Positions 19,401 through 23,107 of a stretch of DNA of 23,107 nucleotides are shown here, one piece after another. Origin of the DNA: Rodentolepis nana (taxonomy: Eukaryota > Platyhelminthes > Cestoda > Cyclophyllidea > Hymenolepididae); contig UZAE01013019.1 of NCBI GenBank assembly GCA_900617975.1, forward strand, positions 4,666 through 27,772, given 5' to 3'. A model generated the notes under the pieces. That model saw only the letters and a program-made list of their open reading frames with translations. It was not told the origin of the DNA and searched no databases. Made by a program: the position numbers and the translations under genes. Numbering within the stretch: position 1 is the first letter of the stretch; the number at the start of each line of letters is the position of its first letter.

Positions 19401-20424
19401 TTGCAGCTACTACTAAACCATTCTTTGAATTTGTAACAGTTTTTCTTCACGACTAATAATTGTTACGATTATTAAGTGGTATTATTCGGGTACCTACTGA
19501 TATGTATACATTTATATTAAATTTTGGGGTGTGCGATAGACTTACCTCCATGTGGTTCACCCTGGGCAACGTATACTCATACGGCAAAAAAGTCTATTAA
19601 TTGGCAGTTGACTTCTGACTTCAAACTACCATCACCCCACTGTATGTCATAGTTGACCACTGCTACGGTACTCCCCTTACCTTACTCTCTATCATTGTGT
19701 CTGTCTATCTCTTGCATAATTGAATCACTTTTCTGTTCTCCCTCTCGAATTTTTCTCACTTTGATGTTTCTACCCTCTGTGAAGTCCGAAGTTAGCTAAA
19801 GGGCTAATGATAACTATCTAAAGCTTGCCATTTGAAATGAATATTCAATTTTTTATTTCCCATTCTCTTACTAATTTTAGAAAATATAAACCATAATTTT
19901 TTCATTTCTGATGTAGTAGCCAACGTTTATGAAAATTAGACACTCATCAGAGGTGAGGGCGTCCACATTGGTCGAAAATGCCACCTGGAAGGAGAGTAAA
20001 ACGTGTTGCACCCACGAGAGCAACTTCGGATGGTCATTCATCATTCGTTTAACACAAGTTCATTTGATTGTCAATTCATAGAATTCACTATCAAATTAGC
20101 CAAATCTACTTATTATTGATATTCTAATGTATATTATCTAAATGTTTTAGTTGACGAATTATATAGTAAAAGCAAATGAGTAATCTTACCCCCAGGTCTA
20201 ACAATAACAGCATACGGAGACGAAATGGGTCCATCACCTTTGATGTTCGCAGCACTGATTCGAATGTGGTAAGTGGCATTGGATCGGAGATGAGTTAGCA
20301 GTGTAAGAGTTCCTGCACTCTCGCTGACATCTGATTGGATTAGAGCTGAGTCGACTTGCACCAACTTCACATTCCATTCAGTTAATGGGGCGTTGATATC
20401 TTCTGTGTAGTAAACGCGATACAA
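3333..20424 (-). CDS. LAR-type receptor protein tyrosine phosphatase, 5'-partial, 20 exons
   Basis: A type I membrane phosphatase of the LAR/PTPRF-PTPRD-PTPRS (type IIa) family, which in animals acts in axon guidance, synapse and epithelial adhesion. Exons, 5' to 3' on the minus strand: 20424-20190, 18523-18218, 17687-17512, 14727-14499, 14423-14097, 14019-13927, 13519-13157, 12212-11968, 10633-10400, 9078-8835, 8766-8441, 8361-8115, 8053-7391, 6902-6601, 6526-6180, 6105-5936, 5868-5435, 4447-4193, 4125-3647, 3576-3333. All introns begin GT and end AG, phases match throughout, and the total is 5919 nt, a multiple of three (1972 aa plus TAA). Domain order in the fragment: partial FN3 (1-78), six FN3 (about 79-817), membrane-proximal module (818-1008), linker, TM (about 1054-1076), juxtamembrane, D1 (about 1240-1600), D2 (about 1648-1950). 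The signal peptide, Ig domains and first FN3 domain(s) expected for the family must lie beyond the right edge. Junctions were placed by eye and could shift by a few bases; family assignment is firm. Confidence 0.93.
4448..5434 (-). other. Intron 17 (987 nt), between D1 linker and D2
   Basis: Donor GTGAGT at 5434, acceptor TTAG ending at 4448. It contains a 15-base G run on the plus strand (5361-5375), which would be poly-C in the pre-mRNA. I see no coding segment or recognisable element in the rest. Confidence 0.75.
5435..6902 (-). CDS. Four exons: catalytic phosphatase domain D1 and D1-D2 linker
   Basis: Exons 6902-6601, 6526-6180, 6105-5936 and 5868-5435, residues about 1230-1647. All catalytic elements of classical PTPs are present: KNRYANV (phosphotyrosine recognition loop), [26 protein letters not shown] (general acid D1463), [10 protein letters not shown] (Cys1495 and Arg1501; exon joint inside the TG), and VQTEEQY (Q loop). 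It should therefore hydrolyse phosphotyrosine, forming a cysteinyl-phosphate intermediate. A Ser/Thr-rich insertion of about 40 residues (1372-1417) follows KCEQYWP, where other LAR proteins have about five residues. The last exon continues into a linker ([15 protein letters not shown] is the LAR EVPARNLYAYIQKL segment). Confidence 0.93.
6903..7390 (-). other. Intron 13 (488 nt), between juxtamembrane exon and D1
   Basis: Donor GTAAAT at 7390, acceptor TTCAG ending at 6903, phase 1. The open frame visible just upstream of the acceptor (6904-6951) is probably chance read-through, since joining at 6902 restores the phase exactly. Nothing else was recognised. Confidence 0.72.
7391..8053 (-). CDS. 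Exon: stalk, transmembrane helix and cytoplasmic juxtamembrane region
   Basis: A single 663-nt exon, residues about 1009-1229. A Ser/Thr-rich stalk leads to a hydrophobic helix (about 1054-1076, starting [20 protein letters not shown], coding from 7919), followed by the stop-transfer [12 protein letters not shown]. The next roughly 150 residues are low complexity, rich in Gly, Ser and Pro, including a PPPPY motif that could bind WW domains. This juxtamembrane segment is longer than in vertebrate LAR (roughly 75-80 residues before D1). Acceptor AATAG at 8054-8058, donor GTAAAT at 7390, ending in phase 1. Confidence 0.86.
8115..8766 (-). CDS. Two exons: LAR membrane-proximal ectodomain module
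   Basis: Exons 8766-8441 and 8361-8115, fragment residues 818-1008. The order matches the segment between FN3-8 and the membrane in [14 protein letters not shown], then [19 protein letters not shown] (LAR: VVYLPDGQSPVTVQNYFIV type), then LNGSTSN and [16 protein letters not shown] (LAR: GLEPGHRYVLFVLA type). The second exon is mostly acidic and low in structure ([20 protein letters not shown]). NGT, NGS and NIS are potential glycosylation sites. I saw no clear dibasic RXKR furin site, which vertebrate LAR has in this module. Confidence 0.82.
8835..10519 (-). CDS. Two exons: membrane-nearest FN3 domain (LAR FN3-8-like), interrupted by the mariner intron
   Basis: The end of exon 10633-10400 plus exon 9078-8835, about residues 697-817. 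[11 protein letters not shown] is the B strand. INHYLVNYTGG (spanning the joint) and VYLNSKGH parallel the short hairpin of LAR FN3-8. [17 protein letters not shown] is the E-F region. The joint is phase 0 (exon ends TTA at 10400, next begins GTC at 9078). The mariner element lies wholly inside this intron, so the reading frame is undisturbed. NYT is a potential glycosylation site. Confidence 0.85.
9123..9148 (+). repeat. Mariner terminal inverted repeat, left end
   Basis: Begins TTAGGTTGGCAACTAAGTCA and ends at CCG 9148. It pairs with 10350-10375 apart from two mismatches (third and ninth bases) and is preceded by target-site TA at 9121-9122. Confidence 0.93.
9197..10193 (-). pseudogene. Mariner transposase pseudogene
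   Basis: The enzyme family cuts and pastes the element using a DD34D catalytic triad. The start ATG is at 10193-10191 and the original stop at 9199-9197. The N-terminal HTH region reads [20 protein letters not shown] and [15 protein letters not shown]. At an 8-base A/T run (10025-10032) the frame shifts before the linker [16 protein letters not shown]. An in-frame TGA (9882-9880) follows CIEKK. GDEKW (first Asp), [14 protein letters not shown] and FHHD (second Asp) follow. At 9449-9450 about 40 bases, which would code the NARPH...RQKL segment, are missing and the frame shifts again. Then [14 protein letters not shown] and PSDYHLF (third Asp) are seen. Two frameshifts plus one stop mean no functional protein. 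Confidence 0.92.
10350..10375 (-). repeat. Mariner terminal inverted repeat, right end
   Basis: The reverse complement begins TTGGGTTGCCAACTAAGTCA, matching the left end at 24 of 26 bases. It is followed by TA at 10376-10377. Only 22 bp separate the TA from the 5' splice site at 10399. Confidence 0.93.
10520..12212 (-). CDS. Two exons: FN3 domain between LAR FN3-7 and the last FN3
   Basis: Exon 12212-11968 plus the first part of exon 10633-10400, about fragment residues 577-696. [12 protein letters not shown] gives the B strand, [12 protein letters not shown] the C strand, and [19 protein letters not shown] the F-G strands across the exon joint. Vertebrate LAR has no domain here, but I recall insect Lar having nine FN3 domains, so this may be that extra one. 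The intron between the exons is 1334 nt. Confidence 0.8.
10634..11967 (-). other. Intron 8 (1334 nt) containing an LTR-like stretch
   Basis: Donor GTGAGC at 11967, acceptor TGTATAG ending at 10634. The segment at about 11350-11580 is more GC-rich than its surroundings and is described separately; the remainder is featureless AT-rich DNA. Confidence 0.72.
11351..11575 (+). repeat. Possible solo LTR or LTR fragment
   Basis: Begins TGTGGGACACGTCATCACAT and could end at TTCCTTCA. Inside are CCAAT (11440-11444), a TATA-like GATATACGTATT, then AATAAA (11540-11545) followed by GTGCTCCGTGCTACACGTCT. This order resembles the U3-R-U5 layout of retrotransposon LTRs. GC content is visibly higher than in the flanks. 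I found no clean target duplication, no second LTR and no coding part, so the call is tentative. Confidence 0.35.
12213..13156 (-). other. Intron 7 (944 nt) with a long purine tract
   Basis: Donor GTGAGT at 13156, acceptor GAAACAG ending at 12213. It carries the GGA/GAA-rich tract described separately and no coding segment that fits the phases of the neighbouring exons. Confidence 0.72.
12528..12635 (+). repeat. Purine-rich low-complexity tract (GGA/GAA type)
   Basis: Almost pure purine on the plus strand, with imperfect AGGAAGAGG and GGAGGAGG repeats. On the gene strand it is a polypyrimidine tract of about 100 nt. Just to its left (12424-12527) is a CpG-containing, GC-richer patch. The plus-strand open frame across it codes only Arg/Lys-rich low-complexity residues and is not taken as a gene. 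Confidence 0.7.
13157..13519 (-). CDS. Exon: complete FN3 domain (LAR FN3-7 equivalent)
   Basis: One phase-1/phase-1 exon, fragment residues 456-576. [20 protein letters not shown] begins the domain. [13 protein letters not shown] corresponds to the NGRIISYTV strand of LAR FN3-7, and [19 protein letters not shown] to its YDIKVRAWTSKGSGP strand. This is the clearest one-to-one FN3 match in the window and fixes the numbering of the neighbouring domains. NMS is a potential N-glycosylation site. Confidence 0.88.
13520..13926 (-). other. Intron 6 (407 nt)
   Basis: Donor GTAATT at 13926, acceptor TTTTAG ending at 13520, phase 1, at the boundary between two FN3 domains. Nothing else was recognised. 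Confidence 0.72.
13927..14423 (-). CDS. Two exons: FN3 domain (LAR FN3-6-like) with acidic insertion
   Basis: Exons 14423-14097 and 14019-13927, fragment residues 316-455. [12 protein letters not shown] and IIQVHWKPP form the A-B strands, KYRVQWRLL the C strand, and [18 protein letters not shown] the F-G region. Between them lies a charged stretch (about 365-410: [27 protein letters not shown]) that has no counterpart in a standard FN3 fold and is probably an exposed loop. NVT is a potential glycosylation site. The two introns here are only 75 and 77 nt. Confidence 0.83.
14499..17687 (-). CDS. Two exons: FN3 domain (LAR FN3-5-like) with long C-D loop
   Basis: Exons 17687-17512 and 14727-14499 encode fragment residues 181-315. 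The first half has [13 protein letters not shown] and LKVTWTPP; the second half has [16 protein letters not shown] and [10 protein letters not shown]. The trailing [10 protein letters not shown] resembles the GDGARSKP of LAR FN3-5 rather than FN3-4. A hydrophilic, glutamine-rich loop (about residues 240-280) makes the domain longer than the usual 90-100 residues. The exons are separated by a 2784-nt phase-0 intron. Confidence 0.85.
14728..17511 (-). other. Intron 3 (2784 nt), longest complete intron
   Basis: Donor GTAATT at 17511, acceptor ATTAG ending at 14728, phase 0, splitting one FN3 domain. AT-rich throughout. A minus-strand open frame at 17044-17307 has no FN3 or other motif and no well-formed splice pair in the needed phase. 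I found no inverted repeats or transposase remnants by eye. Confidence 0.68.
17688..18217 (-). other. Intron 2 (530 nt), where a LAR FN3-4 domain would be expected
   Basis: Donor GTATAT at 18217, acceptor TTTCAG ending at 17688, phase 1. It lies between the FN3-3-like and FN3-5-like domains. I read the gene strand here for a missing FN3 exon and saw no B-strand tryptophan or tyrosine-corner pattern. Confidence 0.65.
18218..18523 (-). CDS. Exon: complete FN3 domain (LAR FN3-3 equivalent)
   Basis: One exon carries a whole FN3 domain, fragment residues 79-180. Key hydrophobic positions are visible: VSLHWQTPE (B strand tryptophan), YELLVTPID (C strand), and [20 protein letters not shown] (E-F strands with the tyrosine corner). 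It starts and ends in phase 1, the usual module boundary for FN3 exons. It best matches the LAR FN3 domain that follows the YRVYYT domain. Confidence 0.87.
18524..20189 (-). other. Intron 1 of the threaded model (1666 nt), holds repeat copy 2
   Basis: Donor GTAAGA at 20189, acceptor TTTTGCAG ending at 18524, phase 1. Apart from the SINE-like copy at 19526-19842, nothing was recognised. Confidence 0.7.
19526..19842 (+). repeat. SINE-like dispersed repeat, copy 2, complete
   Basis: Starts GGGGTGTGCGATAGACTTAC and ends near TTTGAAATGAAT. Flanking ATTAAATTTT (19516-19525) and ATTCAATTTT (19843-19852) look like a 10-bp target duplication with one mismatch. It lies in intron 1 of the threaded gene model, antisense to the gene. 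No convincing open reading frame runs through it and I see no clear tRNA-like A and B boxes, so the class (SINE or 3'-end fragment of a LINE) is open. Confidence 0.82.
20190..20424 (-). CDS. Exon: C-terminal half of an FN3 domain (LAR FN3-2 equivalent)
   Basis: The exon opens with LYRVYYTED and closes with the FN3 tail [20 protein letters not shown]. The YRVYYT strand followed by a trailing GDGP matches the second FN3 domain of LAR proteins as I know them. It has a TTTCAG acceptor at 20425-20430 and a GTAAGA donor at 20189. The domain's N-terminal half is not in this window, so the intron upstream is longer than 2.6 kb. NAT in the middle is a possible N-glycosylation site. Confidence 0.85.
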
Positions 20425-21684
20425 CTGAAAGAGAACAAGATAAAATTTGAACTAGATACTACTGAATCGAAATCCCATTACCATTTAAATAAAACAACAT
20501 TTTAATGCAAGGAGCCTTATTGGAAGTTATTTGGAGAGGAAATCCTAATTATGACAATATTATCATAATCATTTTATCGTTGAACTCAATTTTATGTGTC
20601 TTCATGCTTCAATAAATTCAGATAAACAACGAATAACAAAAGAACATTGAAGTTTATCAAAATAAGATCGGGATTGAAAACCTATTTCATTATGATTACG
20701 TCACATGTCAAGCCAGAGTAGAAAAGTGGATGAAATTTATGTACGAATTAGAGCCAAAAGACCTCACTTGTCAAATAGATTTTTTTGCTCAATTTCCTTT
20801 TTCGGAAATTTATATAGAACCTTCTAGAAAGGAGATCAAAGATAGATGTAAAACAATTAAACGTCCACTTTCACGGGGGGGGGGAGAGTGGAGTGGGTGA
20901 CATGACGTTGACCAAATTGTATTGGGTTTTGCCAGTAAAAGCTTTTTAGACTTTGAAAGGCTAACATTTCAATTCAACATTCAAGTCAGTTAACTCAGAA
21001 CGCTGAAGAGCTAGATCTTTAGGCGAATTAAGGTATAATCATAAGTTTTACTCTGGACTCCAATGACCGTAGTATTTAGGTCTGATCACATGGTAAACAC
21101 TCTTGTCAAATGCATTCAGTTTGACTAGTCACTTGTATTTAACTTCTAATATATAAACTAAAATGAGGTGCAGTCTTATCTCAACGATGTAACTAGAATT
21201 CAAACCCATGATTCCTTTAATTTTGTCTCTTTTAGATGCTTCCATTTGGTTAGTCAAAGTAATTAGCCAAATCAAGCTTTGAAAGAAAAAAGATTTGATC
21301 AAATATTCCCTCACGCAGTAATAAATTAATATTCTCCGTTTTTTATAATTTATAAGCACAAAGTGTAATTGGTAATTAAAGAACATTTATAAGGCTCACA
21401 ACTGAATTCCTAAAAGACGCTCAAAATTCAAATTATACTGAGAATACGTCGTGTAGGTTTTTGACTGACAGCTTTCAATAGTATAAATACATTGAATTTA
21501 GATAAGCGTTAGTCAAAGGGCTTTATGATTTTCAACTAAAGGGCAGTCAATAAAGGACAAAAAACTTAAAACTGAAATTTTAAAACACTGAAAACAACAA
21601 CGAATTCTTTTGCTATTGGGTAAATTTTAGAAGACCTTTCCAAAAAGATTCGAAAAAATAGGATAAAAGTGATCGTTGGAAAGG

Positions 21685-21992
21685 ATGGTACGCGATAGAC
21701 TTATCTCTACGTGGTGGACTCTGGGCAACGTATACTCTTACGGTAAAAGTCTATAAACCGGCCGTTGACTTCAAACTACCATGGCCCGACGGTATGCCGT
21801 ATTCCGCCATTTTCACAGTATTCACCTTACCCCACTCTCTGCCATTGTGTCTGTCTCTTTTATATATGTGAATCACTCTTCTGTTCCCCTCTCGACTATT
21901 TGTGATTTTGATGTTCTTCCCCAATGTGAAGCACAAAGCCAACTAAAGTGCTAATGACAACTATCATAAAGCTTGTCATTTGACATAAATAA
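21685..21992 (+). repeat. SINE-like dispersed repeat, copy 3, complete
   Basis: Aligns end to end with copy 2, from GCGATAGACTTATCTCTACG through GGGCAACGTATACTCTTACG to CATTTGACATAAATAA. Flanks TTGGAAAGG (21676-21684) and TTGGAAAAGG (21993-22002) look like a diverged target-site duplication, which supports insertion by retroposition. Same orientation as the other copies. Confidence 0.82.
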
Positions 21993-23073
21993 TTGGAAAA
22001 GGCATTGTCTATATATCGATCATTGACTTTACCTCGTTTCAATAAGACATGTTTTTCACCTTACTTTAAACCTCGCCCTTAAGGTACTGACATAAGCATG
22101 AAACTCACAGTCTTTTAAGTCAGACTATATTGAGTTGATTTTAATAATTTGAATAATATTTCAGTTTATTTTTAACTCTTTGGTAATGCTTTGTCGCTCA
22201 ATTTATACACTCAATATCACTATCTACATCAAAGAAATCATAAACTCTAGTCGAGAGCCTGCTACTGCATTTAATAGAACGCGTATCTTTCGAGGGTGAT
22301 TCATAAGCCCGCGAAAGGACCCAAATCGCTCAAAGGAATCACAGCAACATTTCCATTAATCTGAAAACACTGTTTTACTAACAGAATTGCTACTTTATGA
22401 TTGATCCCATTTAATTAAGTCAACTCTATTGTGTTTATATAATTGATCTATTTGACTCGAGAATAAATGCCATCGACGAAATGTATCTACTTATCTTGGC
22501 AGGAATTTTTATTACATTACGGTCATTTATTCATCTGGTACACAAATAAAGCAGTGAGTGGATTAGATCACATTCTCCTTTTTGTTTGAATTTCATTGTG
22601 AGTTTTAATTAAATACACACTTTGACTGAAAGTCCGCCAACAGGATTATTTTTCTTGAGGGGAGTAACAATAATATGTACTATTGTCATTACCTAAGTTA
22701 CGTTTAATAGTTCAAGAAAATTACTTTATTTACTTAACATTGACTTTAATGACTACAGAAACCACCAATGCAAGCAATGAGTCATTTTATTTTCAAAACA
22801 ATATTATGACCCACAAAGGGGCTAATATTAATTGTCATTATCGTGAAAAAACAACCCCATTTCAATAAAATACAAAGAAAAGGGTGTCAAAAGAGTTTAA
22901 TTTAATTTTTTAACTTGTTAGCATCTTTGCGCTAGAAATTTTATGAGTTTTTTGGTTTTCCTTGGACGGTTTTTTTGTTTGTTGATGATCTGCAAATCTA
23001 AAAGGCTGTTCATGAGTTCCAATTTGCCCTACTACCCGTCAGGAACGTTAACTGGAAGATACTTTCGTTATTT

Positions 23074-23107
23074 GGGGTGTGCGATAGACTTACCTCCACG
23101 TGGTGCA
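23074..23107 (+). repeat. SINE-like dispersed repeat, copy 4, cut by the window end
   Basis: The last 34 bases, GGGGTGTGCGATAGACTTAC onward, match the first 34 bases of copy 2 with two differences. The rest lies beyond the window. Confidence 0.85.

Larger units (their letters stand above)
20425..23107 (-). other. 3' part of an upstream intron, at least 2683 nt
   Basis: It starts at the acceptor TCTCTTTCAG next to 20424. No exon that would supply the N-terminal half of the first FN3 domain was found, so the intron continues past the window. It contains repeat copies 3 and 4 and a ten-base G run (20875-20884); the remaining AT-rich sequence shows nothing recognisable. Confidence 0.65.

Noticed and set aside
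21751..21942. Minus-strand open frame of 63 codons
   Set aside because: It is inside SINE-like copy 3 and is not kept open in the other copies.

Overview
The window is AT-rich animal DNA dominated by one large, intron-rich gene read on the minus strand. It encodes a LAR-type (type IIa) receptor protein tyrosine phosphatase. The first coding base lies beyond the right edge. From 20424 down to the stop at 3333 I could thread 20 exons (5919 coding bases, 1972 residues plus stop), every junction with GT/AG ends and compatible phases. In order they give part of one fibronectin III domain, six further FN3 domains, the LAR membrane-proximal module, one transmembrane helix, an apparently active phosphatase domain D1, and a strongly degenerate D2. 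The style of the introns (10 of 19 are 61-79 nt, the rest over 400 nt), the AT-rich composition and the large loop insertions suggest an invertebrate, perhaps a parasitic flatworm such as a tapeworm. This is inference; no species marker is present.

Layout. 1-270 is the 3' part of a dispersed SINE-like repeat. 271-3246 holds no gene I can support. 3333-4447 encodes D2 and 5435-6902 encodes D1. 7391-8361 encodes the linker, transmembrane segment and juxtamembrane region. 8441-20424 encodes the ectodomain. 20425-23107 is upstream intron with one complete repeat copy and the start of another at the right edge.

Mobile DNA. A nearly full-length but dead mariner element (9123-10375, 26-bp inverted repeats, TA target duplication) sits inside one intron, only 22 bp from the 5' splice site and 42 bp from the 3' splice site. 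Removing it restores a 66-nt intron of the size common in this gene. Four copies of a roughly 310-bp SINE-like repeat, all in the same orientation (antisense to the gene), occur in the window; two show probable target-site duplications. Intron 8 has a GC-richer stretch that looks like an LTR fragment.

How it works together. The ectodomain would bind matrix or cell-surface ligands; D1 (CX5R, WPD, KNRY and Q-loop all present) would dephosphorylate substrates. D2 keeps the fold and the cysteine but has lost the catalytic arginine, the WPD loop, the KNRY tyrosine and the Q-loop glutamines, so it is probably a regulatory pseudophosphatase. No tRNA, rRNA, CRISPR array or second intact protein-coding gene was recognised.
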